A stretch of 38,875 nt of DNA. Origin: Acidobacteriota bacterium (GTDB lineage: Bacteria > Acidobacteriota > Blastocatellia > RBC074). The position numbers were made by a program, and so were the translations under genes. Location of the stretch: assembly GCA_022072205.1 (NCBI GenBank), contig JAJVID010000034.1, positions 3,181 through 42,055 of the forward strand, in the 5' to 3' direction. Positions 20,746-28,532 of this stretch are shown here, piece after piece. The notes below the pieces were generated by a model, which worked only from the letters and a program-made list of their open reading frames with translations, did no database searches and had not been told where the DNA came from. Positions within the stretch are counted from its first letter, which is position 1. Each line of letters opens with the position of its first letter.

Positions 20746-21813
20746 ATGTCTGTTGATGAAGCTAAACTCAATCAATTGTTGGGTCGCGCCGTCGTTGATT
20801 TCGGCGCTGTCTTTCACGCCGCAATGGTTTTGATCGGCGACCAGCTTGGGCTTTACAAAGCCATGGCTGGCGCCGGACCTTTGACGCCTGCTGAATTGGC
20901 CGCGCGCACGGGCACGGCGGAGCGTTACGTGCGCGAATGGCTCTGTTCGCAGGCTGCGGGCGGGTATGTTGATTACGATTCGGGAACCGAGCGCTACAAC
21001 CTTTCCGACGAGCAGGCTATGGCGCTGGCCGATGAAAACAGCCCGGCGTTTCTGCCCGGAGCTTTTCAGGTCGCCAGCGCGGCCATCAAGGCCGAGCCGA
21101 AGATCGCCGAAGCGTTTCGTACCGGCGCTGGCGTTGGCTGGCACGAGCACGATCCGGGGCTGTTTTGCGGCACCGAGAGATTCTTTCGTCCGGGTTACGC
21201 CGCAAATCTGGTTGGGTCGTGGATTCCGGCGCTCGACGGCGTCGAAGAAAAACTGAAGCGCAGCGCGCGCGTGGCCGATGTCGGTTGCGGGCACGGCGCG
21301 TCAACGGTGTTGATGGCGCAAGCTTATCCCAAGTCTAAATTCGTCGGCTTCGATTATCACGAGCCTTCGATCCAGCGCGCGCGCGAAGCGGCGAAGAAAG
21401 CCGGAGTTGACGACCGCGTGAGTTTTGAAGTCGCGAAGGCAAAGGAGTATCCAATCGCTTCGGGCGAAAAATATGACTTCGTGACTTTCTTCGATTGTCT
21501 GCACGACATGGGCGACCCGGTGGGCGCGTCGGCTCACGTGTTGGAGACGCTCAACGCTGACGGGACCTGGATGATCGTCGAACCGATGGCTGGCGACAAA
21601 GTCGAACAGAACCTGAATCCGGTGGGACGCGCTTTCTACAGCGCCTCGACGCTGATTTGCACGCCCGCGTCATTGTCGCAGGAGGTCGGGCTGGCGCTCG
21701 GCGCTCAGGCGGGCGAAGCGCGTTTGCGCGAGGTGGTGACCAAAGGCGGCTTCAAGCGATTCCGCCGCGCCGCCGAGACGCCGTTCAATATCGTGCTCGA
21801 AGCCAGACCGTAA
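20746..21813 (+). CDS. SAM-dependent methyltransferase with N-terminal winged helix
   Basis: A 355-residue class I methyltransferase. Residues ~15-90 form a winged-helix dimerisation domain (ALRGKlike helices, TPAELAARTGTAERYVREWL). SAM motif I is VADVGCGHGASTVLMAQAYP at ~170-190, then FVGFDYHEPSIQRARE with the ribose-binding Asp, and DFVTFFDCLHDMGDP as motif IV. The layout matches the Rv2258c-like methyltransferases of unknown substrate and the plant O-methyltransferase style. A strong AAAGGAGGT at 20730-20738 lies 7 nt before the ATG. It sits between argB and argD. No arginine step needs a methyltransferase, so it either makes a linked metabolite or is a passenger in the operon. Confidence 0.88.
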   Translation: MSVDEAKLNQLLGRAVVDFGAVFHAAMVLIGDQLGLYKAMAGAGPLTPAELAARTGTAERYVREWLCSQAAGGYVDYDSGTERYNLSDEQAMALADENSPAFLPGAFQVASAAIKAEPKIAEAFRTGAGVGWHEHDPGLFCGTERFFRPGYAANLVGSWIPALDGVEEKLKRSARVADVGCGHGASTVLMAQAYPKSKFVGFDYHEPSIQRAREAAKKAGVDDRVSFEVAKAKEYPIASGEKYDFVTFFDCLHDMGDPVGASAHVLETLNADGTWMIVEPMAGDKVEQNLNPVGRAFYSASTLICTPASLSQEVGLALGAQAGEARLREVVTKGGFKRFRRAAETPFNIVLEARP

Positions 21814-21815
21814 TT

Positions 21816-22229
21816 ATGTGTGAGCATCTTTTCGCGTGCGGCACTTTGCGTCCGTCGCTGGCGCCGCCGGAACTCAAAGAAATGATCGGTCAATGGCGTT
21901 GGATCGGCGCCGGTTACACGCGCGGGCGGCTTTATGACCTGGGCGAGTATCCCGGCGCCATTCTCGATCCGGATTGCGACGCAACGATCACCGGCGAGGT
22001 CTTTCAACTGCCTGACGCCGGCGCGACGCTTTCGGCGTTGGACGCTTACGAAGGCTTCGACCCGCGCGATCCGGATACGAGCCTCTTTGCGCGACGCAAA
22101 TGTGAAGTCGCGCTCGAAGACGGCGCAAAGCTCGAATGCTGGATGTATGTTTATAACCGGCAAGCGCCGCTGGCGACATTGATCACAAGCGGAGATTACT
22201 TACTCTACAAACAGGAGCGGGAAATTTAA
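21816..22229 (+). CDS. Gamma-glutamylcyclotransferase-like (GGCT/AIG2) protein
   Basis: A 137-residue protein of the GGCT fold. The family's opening YGTLR appears as [13 protein letters not shown], followed by [16 protein letters not shown] and [20 protein letters not shown]. The catalytic-type Glu is in DAYEGFDP, and WMYVYNR comes near the end. Members cleave gamma-glutamyl amino acids or gamma-glutamylamines to 5-oxoproline. The frame extends upstream to 21657 inside the methyltransferase gene, but the ATG at 21816, 2 nt after that gene's stop, gives the right length. Its stop overlaps the argD start by one base (TAATG). Its role in an arginine operon is unknown; a gamma-glutamyl intermediate is imaginable but not shown. 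Confidence 0.85.
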   Translation: MCEHLFACGTLRPSLAPPELKEMIGQWRWIGAGYTRGRLYDLGEYPGAILDPDCDATITGEVFQLPDAGATLSALDAYEGFDPRDPDTSLFARRKCEVALEDGAKLECWMYVYNRQAPLATLITSGDYLLYKQEREI

Positions 22230-23503
22230 TGATGCAGGCGGAAGCGGAAGCGAAAATTCAGGAAGTCGAAGCCGGATCGCCGGCTCTCGAGCAGATTCAA
22301 CAACTCGAATCGGATTATCTGATGCAGACCTACGCGCGCAGTCCGGTGATGCTCACGCGCGGCAAAGGCTCGACACTTTTCGACGACAAAGGCAAAAGCT
22401 ATCTCGATTTCATTTCGGGCATCGGCGTGAACGTGCTCGGATACGATCATCCGCGCGTGCGCCGCGTTCTGCGCGAGCAGGGGAACCTGCTGCACACCTC
22501 GAATCTTTATTACCATCCGTATCAGGGACAGCTTGCCGAAAGGCTGGCGAAGGCATCAGGCCTGGCGCGCGTCTTTTTCTGCAACACCGGCACGGAGGCG
22601 AACGAAGGCGCGTTGAAGCTGGCGCGGGCGTGGCAGCGCCGTCAGGGGCGCGAAGACAAGACCGAGTTCGTCTCGCTCATCAATTCGTTTCACGGGCGCA
22701 CGATGGGCGCGCTCTCAATCACCGCGCAGGAGAAATACCGCAAGCCGTTTGAGCCGCTGATCCCCGGCGTTCGCTTCATTGATCCGAACAATTCGGCGAA
22801 CGATTTCGCCGAAGCGCGCGAGGCGATCAACGAGAAGACCGCCGCCGTCATCATCGAAACGATCCAGGGCGAATCGGGCGTCCATCCGATTAACGACGAT
22901 TTTCTGAAAGCCGCGCGCGAGGCCTGCGACAAAGTTGACGCGCTGCTGATTCTCGACGAAGTGCAATGCGGGCTTGGGCGCACGGGCAAGGTTTTTGCTT
23001 TTGAAAACACATCGGTCAAACCCGACGTGCTGTGCGTTGCGAAGCCGCTCGGATTGGGGGTTCCGCTCGGCGCTTTCATCGTCGCCGAAAAAGCTGTTGA
23101 CGGATTGAAAGCCGGAGATCACGGGACGACTTTCGGCGGCGGCCCGCTGGCTTGCAGGTTGAGTCTGGAATTTATGGCGATGCTCGAAGAAGAGCATCTG
23201 CTGCAACGCGTGGCCGAAGTCGGAAATTATTTCAGAAAGCATCTTCGCCGCTTGCAACGCCGCCAGCCCGGATTGATCAAAGACGTGCGCGGAATGGGAT
23301 TGATGGTCGCCGCCGAACTGACATTCGCCGGCAAAGGCGTGATCGCGAAAATGCTTGAACGCGGTTTCCTGATGAACTGCACGCACGACACCGTGCTGCG
23401 CTTCCTGCCGCCGTACATCATTCGCAAACCTGAGATCAAAGAAATGCTGGCCAATCTTGAGGAGGTCATCGTCGAAGAAGCCGCGAAAGCCGGACAATCG
23501 TAA
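22229..23503 (+). CDS. argD: Acetylornithine aminotransferase (class III PLP)
   Basis: Converts N-acetylglutamate semialdehyde and glutamate to N-acetylornithine. It is 424 residues, a little longer than the usual ~400, with the extra residues in a charged N-terminal helix ([20 protein letters not shown]). Visible are [19 protein letters not shown], the PLP-phosphate loop [47 protein letters not shown] with the ring-contacting Asp, and Schiff-base K272 in [27 protein letters not shown] follows. Start overlap with the GGCT gene is TAATG, with AGGAG 12 nt upstream. The genome neighbourhood makes ArgD far more likely than GABA or ornithine transaminase. Confidence 0.93.
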   Translation: MMQAEAEAKIQEVEAGSPALEQIQQLESDYLMQTYARSPVMLTRGKGSTLFDDKGKSYLDFISGIGVNVLGYDHPRVRRVLREQGNLLHTSNLYYHPYQGQLAERLAKASGLARVFFCNTGTEANEGALKLARAWQRRQGREDKTEFVSLINSFHGRTMGALSITAQEKYRKPFEPLIPGVRFIDPNNSANDFAEAREAINEKTAAVIIETIQGESGVHPINDDFLKAAREACDKVDALLILDEVQCGLGRTGKVFAFENTSVKPDVLCVAKPLGLGVPLGAFIVAEKAVDGLKAGDHGTTFGGGPLACRLSLEFMAMLEEEHLLQRVAEVGNYFRKHLRRLQRRQPGLIKDVRGMGLMVAAELTFAGKGVIAKMLERGFLMNCTHDTVLRFLPPYIIRKPEIKEMLANLEEVIVEEAAKAGQS

Positions 23504-23509
23504 ACAGAG

Positions 23510-24040
<531 letters not shown>

Positions 24041-24042
24041 GT

Positions 24043-24062
24043 CGCTACCGTGAGCGGTAGCG
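24043..24062. repeat. Short palindrome after argA
   Basis: CGCTACCG, loop TGAG, CGGTAGCG: a perfect 8-bp stem directly after the argA stop. There is no T-run behind it (GC-rich sequence follows), so it may be a REP-type element and only a weak terminator. Its core is similar to the element at 13533-13606. Confidence 0.6.
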
Positions 24063-24196
24063 AGCGGGCGCGCGCTTCCCGGTTCTGGACACTCGATTTT
24101 CGAAACCGGACAACGAACGCTTAATCTGCGCGCTCACAGCCGGTGATTGGCCGGGCTAAGTTGAGCAGATAAGCCAACGGCGCTGCCGTCACGAAA

Positions 24197-24212
24197 TGGC
24201 ACGCGACTTGGA
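24197..24212 (+). promoter_or_regulatory. Near-consensus sigma-54 (-24/-12) promoter before argJ
   Basis: TGGCACGCGACTTGGA fits the sigma-54 pattern TGGCACGNNNNTTGCW except that the -12 GC is GG. Position, about 80 nt before the argJ ATG, is right. A sigma-70 use of nearby AT-rich sequence is not excluded. Confidence 0.35.
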
Positions 24213-24292
24213 ATAGAAATTTAAGATATGAAAGGAAGAGAAAAAGCGAGGCGGGCGGTTAATCAACACGCCATAAGCTTCGTTCTGAAAAG

Positions 24293-25507
24293 ATGAGTGA
24301 GAGGAAAACTTCGGATCGGCTTTCGGTCACGGCGCCGAAAGGCTTTCTGGCGGGCACAGCCCGATGCGGTTTGAAAAAAGCAGGAGAAGACCTGGCGATA
24401 ATTTTCTCTGAGCGTCCGGCAGTGGCCGCCGCCGTCTTCACGCAAAACCTCGTGCAGGCCGCCCCGGTTCTGGTTTCGCGCGAACATTTACGTTACAGAA
24501 CTCATCGCGCAATCGTCATGAATTCAGGCGGCGCAAACGCCTGCACCGGCGAAGAAGGATTAAATGACGCGCGAGCGACCGCTGAGTTGGTCGCGGAATA
24601 TTTCAACTGCGATGACCGGGAGGTTCTGGTCGCTTCGACGGGCGTCATCGGCGCGCGGCTGAATATGGAGAAGATTAAAGGCGGCGTGCGCGAGGCGACA
24701 GGCCAGCTTTCGCGCGAGGCTGGCTACCGCGTCGCTGAAGCGATGATGACGACCGATACAAAGCCGAAGCGCGCGAACAAGAGCGTCAGGCTCGGCGGCA
24801 AGGTGGTGAAGATCGCAGGCGTGGCCAAAGGCGCAGGGATGATTCATCCGAACATGGCTACGCTGCTCGCCTTCGTCACGACGGACGCTGCGATCAGCAA
24901 GACGGCGCTGCAATCGGCGTTGAAACGCGCGGTCAATCGGAGCTTCAATCGAGTTTCGGTTGATGGCGACACTTCGACCAACGACACGCTGGCAGCGATG
25001 GCGAACGGCGCTGCGGAGAACGAGCCGATCACGAAACCCGCCGGCGCCGATTTCGATCTGTTCACGAAAGCTTTGACTGAAGTCTGCCGCGACCTTGCAA
25101 TCCAGGTGGCGCGCGACGGCGAAGGCGCCCGCAAACTGATCACGATTCGCGTCCGCCGCGCTCCGAACGAACGCGACGCCGCGAAGATCGCCGCGACAAT
25201 CGCCACAAGCCCGCTGGTCAAGACCGCCATCGCAGGCGCCGACGCGAACTGGGGGCGGATTCTGGCGGCGGCTGGACGCAGCGGAGTGAAGTTCGATGTT
25301 TCAAAAGTCGAGATTAAACTCGGCGACCTTGTCGTCGCGCAGCGCGGGATGGGATTGCAGTTCGATGAAAAGCGAGCGCTTGAGATTTTGAAACGCGACG
25401 AGGTGACGATCACCTTCGATATGCGACAGGGAGAGGTCGAAGTCACCGAATGGACATGCGACCTGACTGAAGATTACATCCGCATCAACGCGGATTATCG
25501 TTCTTGA
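24293..25507 (+). CDS. argJ: Bifunctional glutamate N-acetyltransferase / ornithine acetyltransferase
   Basis: Transfers acetyl from N-acetylornithine to glutamate, recycling the acetyl group; the bifunctional form also uses acetyl-CoA. It is 404 residues, as usual. The self-cleavage site is in [16 protein letters not shown], between Ala and Thr190, and Thr190 becomes the N-terminal nucleophile of the beta chain. Other blocks are [53 protein letters not shown] and [18 protein letters not shown]. It stands 252 nt after argA, with its own promoter candidate, so it may be regulated apart from argC-argA. An inverted simple-repeat array begins at the base after its stop. Confidence 0.95.
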   Translation: MSERKTSDRLSVTAPKGFLAGTARCGLKKAGEDLAIIFSERPAVAAAVFTQNLVQAAPVLVSREHLRYRTHRAIVMNSGGANACTGEEGLNDARATAELVAEYFNCDDREVLVASTGVIGARLNMEKIKGGVREATGQLSREAGYRVAEAMMTTDTKPKRANKSVRLGGKVVKIAGVAKGAGMIHPNMATLLAFVTTDAAISKTALQSALKRAVNRSFNRVSVDGDTSTNDTLAAMANGAAENEPITKPAGADFDLFTKALTEVCRDLAIQVARDGEGARKLITIRVRRAPNERDAAKIAATIATSPLVKTAIAGADANWGRILAAAGRSGVKFDVSKVEIKLGDLVVAQRGMGLQFDEKRALEILKRDEVTITFDMRQGEVEVTEWTCDLTEDYIRINADYRS

Positions 25508-25582
25508 GTGGTGGTTGGCGGTTGGTGATTGGTGGTTGGTTTTCGAATAGCCAACCACCAACCACCAGCCACTAACCACCGC
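25508..25582. repeat. Inverted array of GGTGGTT 7-nt units after argJ
   Basis: Left arm 25508-25539 (units GGTGGTT, GGCGGTT, GGTGATT, GGTGGTT), 11-nt loop, right arm 25551-25582. The arms pair over 32 positions with five differences, all transitions. It starts at the base after the argJ stop. It is the same family as 5698-5774, which also follows a gene end. Confidence 0.88.
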
Positions 25583-25689
25583 TTTCCAAGTTTTTTGCAA
25601 CCCTTGCCGCTGAGCCTGCGTAAAGGCTGACGGCGCGTTATCTAATCGAATCAATTTTTCTGTAGACAGTTTTCACACGGAGAAGAGAG

Positions 25690-27426
25690 ATGAAAATCAT
25701 TCAGCAATGGCGGCTGTGGGCCATCGCCCGCAATTTTCTTAGCCTGAGTTTGGCCCTTTTCTGCGCATCGTTAATCTCGCTGTCTGTCGCAGCGCAGGAT
25801 GCGCAGGCGCCGCAGAACTCTCAATCGCAGGATCAACAGCCTGTGGCTCGTCCGATTCCGCTGCGAACGGTGGGCCTCGAACCGGGTAAAGTCGTGAAAT
25901 GGACGCTGCGCGACGCGATCCTGCTGGCGCTTGAAAACAACCCTGACATCGAGCTTGAGCGATCGAACGTGCGTCTGGCTCAATACGACCTTTTCGCGGC
26001 GCGGGGAGTCTATGACGTGACTTACACCGCGAGCAGCGCTTACAACGCGTTCACTCAGGGCAACACTAGGCTCTTCAGCGGCACCACAGCGACCACCACG
26101 AGCCAGCAACAACTCAGTTATAACGCCGGCGCCCAGCAGCTTGTCGAAAAAACCGGCGGCAACTATTCGATCAACTTCAACAATACGCGCAACACGAACA
26201 ACTTCGGCACTCTGTCGCCGCAATACAACCCGCAACTGAGCTTCAATTTCACGCAGCCGTTGTTCAGGAATTTCAAGACCGACAACAACCGGCGTCAGAT
26301 AAAGATCGCGAAAAAGAGTCTGGATTTGTCGGACGCGCAATTCCGCCAGCGGGCGATTGAAATCATTTCGTCGGTTCAGCAGGCTTACTGGGATTTGGCC
26401 CTGGCGATCCGCAACGAAGAGGTCGCGCGCGATTCGGTCAAACTGGCCGAGACGCAACTCAACAACAACAAACGTCAGGTCGAAGTCGGTACGCTCGCTC
26501 CGATTGACGTGGTTTCCGCCGCAACCTCGCTCGAATCGCGCCGCCAGTCGGTCTTTCAGGCGATGAATTCGGTGGCTCAGGCTGAAAACGCGTTGAAGGC
26601 TTTGGCCGTCAAAGGCCCAAATGACGACATCTGGAACGCTCAGATCGTCCCGGTTGAATCCTTCGAAATCCAACAAGTGACGTTGCCGCTCGATGACGCG
26701 ATCAAACTGGCGACCGCGAACCGCCCGGAACTGAAGCGATTCGCGCTTCAAAAAGAGATCAATCAAATCAGCGTTGATTTCTTCCGCAATCAGGCCAAGC
26801 CTCAGATTGACTTCGTCGCCAGTTACACGATGATCGGCATCGGCGGAACGAGAAACGCCAACAACCCGCTGGCTCTGGCGACGCCGGCTTGCGTGCCCGG
26901 GCAACCGCCGCCGACTACGGGCGGATGTCTTCCGCCCGAATTTCTCGGCGGTTACGGCTCAGCGCTCAAAAACCTCTTCAAAAATGATTTCAGAAGCTGG
27001 TCGGTCGGCGTGAACATCAGCCTGCCGTGGCGCAATCGCGTGGCGAAAGCCAACCTCGGACGCCAGATCGAATCCGGCAGACAGATTGATCTGAACACAC
27101 GCAAAATGATTCAATCCATTGAGGCCGAAGTCCGTAACGCCGTCCAATCGGTTGAAATGACGAAGATGCGGATCGAGGCGGCGAAGGCGGCGACCGAGTA
27201 CGCAAGGCAGCAACTCGTGGGCGAGGAAAAGAAGTTCTCCGCGGGCCTTTCGTCCACCTTCCTGATCCTGACGCGCCAAACTGAACTATCGCAGGCGCAA
27301 TTCACCGAACTGCAGGCGTTGAGTGATTACAACAAGGCGGTCGTGCAGTTGCAGCGTGTGGTCTCAACCACACTCTCAAGCAACAGCATCGAGATCAAAG
27401 CCGATGTGCCTGTGACAATCAAATAA
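25690..27426 (+). CDS. TolC-family outer-membrane efflux protein, second paralogue
   Basis: A 578-residue outer-membrane channel. The signal peptide has core FLSLSLALFCASLISLSVAA and cleavage near VAAQDA, then a Gln/Pro linker. The first efflux repeat opens VKWTLRDAILLALENNPDIE. The long helices contain [20 protein letters not shown] and VEVGTLAPIDVVSAATSLES. The second begins VTLPLDDAIKLATANRPELK. The C-terminus VVSTTLSSNSIEIK closely matches the tolC gene at 5780-7525 ([12 protein letters not shown]); the two are clear paralogues. Differences include a Cys-Pro-rich loop (ACVPGQPPPTTGGCLPPEF) not in the first. No adaptor or pump gene is adjacent, so it may serve a pump encoded elsewhere. GGAGAAGAG precedes the ATG, and a strong terminator follows. 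Confidence 0.92.
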   Translation: MKIIQQWRLWAIARNFLSLSLALFCASLISLSVAAQDAQAPQNSQSQDQQPVARPIPLRTVGLEPGKVVKWTLRDAILLALENNPDIELERSNVRLAQYDLFAARGVYDVTYTASSAYNAFTQGNTRLFSGTTATTTSQQQLSYNAGAQQLVEKTGGNYSINFNNTRNTNNFGTLSPQYNPQLSFNFTQPLFRNFKTDNNRRQIKIAKKSLDLSDAQFRQRAIEIISSVQQAYWDLALAIRNEEVARDSVKLAETQLNNNKRQVEVGTLAPIDVVSAATSLESRRQSVFQAMNSVAQAENALKALAVKGPNDDIWNAQIVPVESFEIQQVTLPLDDAIKLATANRPELKRFALQKEINQISVDFFRNQAKPQIDFVASYTMIGIGGTRNANNPLALATPACVPGQPPPTTGGCLPPEFLGGYGSALKNLFKNDFRSWSVGVNISLPWRNRVAKANLGRQIESGRQIDLNTRKMIQSIEAEVRNAVQSVEMTKMRIEAAKAATEYARQQLVGEEKKFSAGLSSTFLILTRQTELSQAQFTELQALSDYNKAVVQLQRVVSTTLSSNSIEIKADVPVTIK

Positions 27427-27453
27427 AGCTGGCGAACAGGCCGGCAAAAAATT

Positions 27454-27491
27454 CAGGGATGGTTGAGCTGACGCTCAACCATCCCTGTTTT
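27454..27491. terminator. Bidirectional intrinsic terminator
   Basis: CAGGGATGGTTGAGC, loop TGAC, then its perfect complement (15-bp stem, 27454-27468 with 27473-27487), followed by TTTT. A-rich sequence on the left gives the T-run for the other strand. It lies between convergent genes. Confidence 0.9.
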
Positions 27492-27515
27492 CGTTTGAAG
27501 AGAGTTGAAGCTGGC

Positions 27516-28448
27516 TCAGCGTTTGGCGCGTGATCGTGTGGCGCGGGATTTGGGAATAATCTCTTCCAGGCTCCTGGCTTCAAGAATTCGCTCTCCCCAT
27601 CGCTCCAACGTGGCGGCGTCGGCGCTTTCCAACTGCTGCGCGACCCATTTTGGCAGTTTGCCGAAGCGCCATTCGAGTTGGCGTTGCAATAGGCTGGCTA
27701 TGCCTTTCTTCTCACCTTTCTTCTCACCTTTCTTCTCACCTTTCTTCTCACCTCTCTTCTCACCTTTCTTCTCGCCTTTCTTTTCGCCTTCCAAAAAGAT
27801 TCTGCGCAGGAACGAGTTGTTCTCAATGCTCAATTCCAATGACATCTGCTGGCCCTCCTTTTCGACTATGCTCTCAATTTCGCGCAGCCCGGATAATATC
27901 AGAAGTTGCTTCAACGCATCTATCCTTTGTCTTTCCGGCAGCCGCGCGATCTTCCGCAGGATGCGCCGCACCGAGGAACGCGTCGCCCCATTACGGCAGA
28001 GCAGCCCGATCAGATTGTCCGACAGCGAATCGCTCTTGAGCAATGGTTCGGCGTCGAACTCACGGATGTCAGCCACCTCATAGCTGAACTTGAGTCGCGG
28101 ATGGTTGACGCGGCCTTTCATCTTCAGCGGCGAGCGTCCGATGTAGAGCACGTGCTGGACTGGCGGGCGTTTGTAGACCCGCCAGATGCGCGGGTAATAC
28201 TCCAGCATCCGCACATCCATCGTCCGGTCGTTGTCGCTTTGCAATTCAATCTGGTGAATCTCGTCGTTGGGCAGGCGAAAGACCAGATCGGCGCTGCGCG
28301 ACTCGATGGTCGGAAACTCGATGGCCAGCGCCTCGACCGGCGGCTGGCCGGTCAGCCATTCGATCAGCAGCGATGGAAGCGTTTGAAAGAGTTTCTTGAT
28401 CGTCTTGTCGAAACGCTGAGCGGATGTTTGGCTGCGGCTTGAGGGCAT
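27516..28448 (-). CDS. Rpn-family PD-(D/E)XK nuclease/transposase-like protein with EKKG repeat
   Basis: A 310-residue protein of the RpnA/YhgA-like family, recombination-promoting nucleases once called putative transposases. The nuclease core at residues ~35-75 reads FPTIESRSADLVFRLPNDEI then HQIELQSDND, where the Asp and Glu-x-Gln fit PD-(D/E)XK. A helical region then leads to a stretch of seven GEKK units at ~225-252, coded by a 12-nt tandem repeat. After it comes a DUF4351-like tail (SLLQRQLEWRFGKLPKWVAQ, then ADAATLERWGERILEARSLE). The repeat is very basic and its copy number may vary. It is convergent with the second tolC and separated from the TonB receptor by a 34-bp hairpin. Rpn proteins are mobile-associated but no terminal repeats or second transposase are present. 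Confidence 0.88.
   Translation of the reverse strand: MPSSRSQTSAQRFDKTIKKLFQTLPSLLIEWLTGQPPVEALAIEFPTIESRSADLVFRLPNDEIHQIELQSDNDRTMDVRMLEYYPRIWRVYKRPPVQHVLYIGRSPLKMKGRVNHPRLKFSYEVADIREFDAEPLLKSDSLSDNLIGLLCRNGATRSSVRRILRKIARLPERQRIDALKQLLILSGLREIESIVEKEGQQMSLELSIENNSFLRRIFLEGEKKGEKKGEKRGEKKGEKKGEKKGEKKGIASLLQRQLEWRFGKLPKWVAQQLESADAATLERWGERILEARSLEEIIPKSRATRSRAKR
27703..27786 (-). repeat. Seven-copy 12-nt coding tandem repeat (Gly-Glu-Lys-Lys)
   Basis: Seven 12-nt units CCTTTCTTCTCA (plus strand), four identical and three with one or two changes, in frame in the Rpn-family gene. A change in unit count adds or removes four residues without a frameshift. Confidence 0.92.
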
Positions 28449-28459
28449 AAACGTGAATA

Positions 28460-28530
28460 GTAGACGGAGAGACGGAAAGACAGAGAGACGGAACGCTTCT
28501 GTCTCACCGTCTCTCCGTCTCTCCGTCTAC
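28460..28530. repeat. 34-bp-stem inverted array of AGACGGAG 8-nt units
   Basis: Left arm 28460-28493, loop CGC, right arm 28497-28530. The 34-nt arms differ at four positions. The unit is AGACGGAG, period 8. It fills the gap between the TonB receptor stop (28533) and the Rpn gene start (28448). Confidence 0.9.
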
Positions 28531-28532
28531 TT

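Larger units (their letters stand above)
24041..24292 (+). other. Intergenic region before argJ
   Basis: A 252-nt gap that breaks the otherwise tightly packed arginine cluster. It holds a small palindrome at its start, a near sigma-54 promoter at 24197-24212, and a roughly 80-nt leader for argJ. No other open frame or RNA gene is evident. Confidence 0.6.

Noticed and set aside
25771..26904. 377-codon open frame on the minus strand
   Set aside because: Antisense to the second tolC gene; Arg/Leu/Val-rich with no recognisable domain.
27516..28448. Insertion sequence
   Set aside because: The Rpn-family protein is sometimes labelled transposase, but no flanking terminal inverted repeats or target duplications fit; the hairpin at 28460-28530 lies on one side only.
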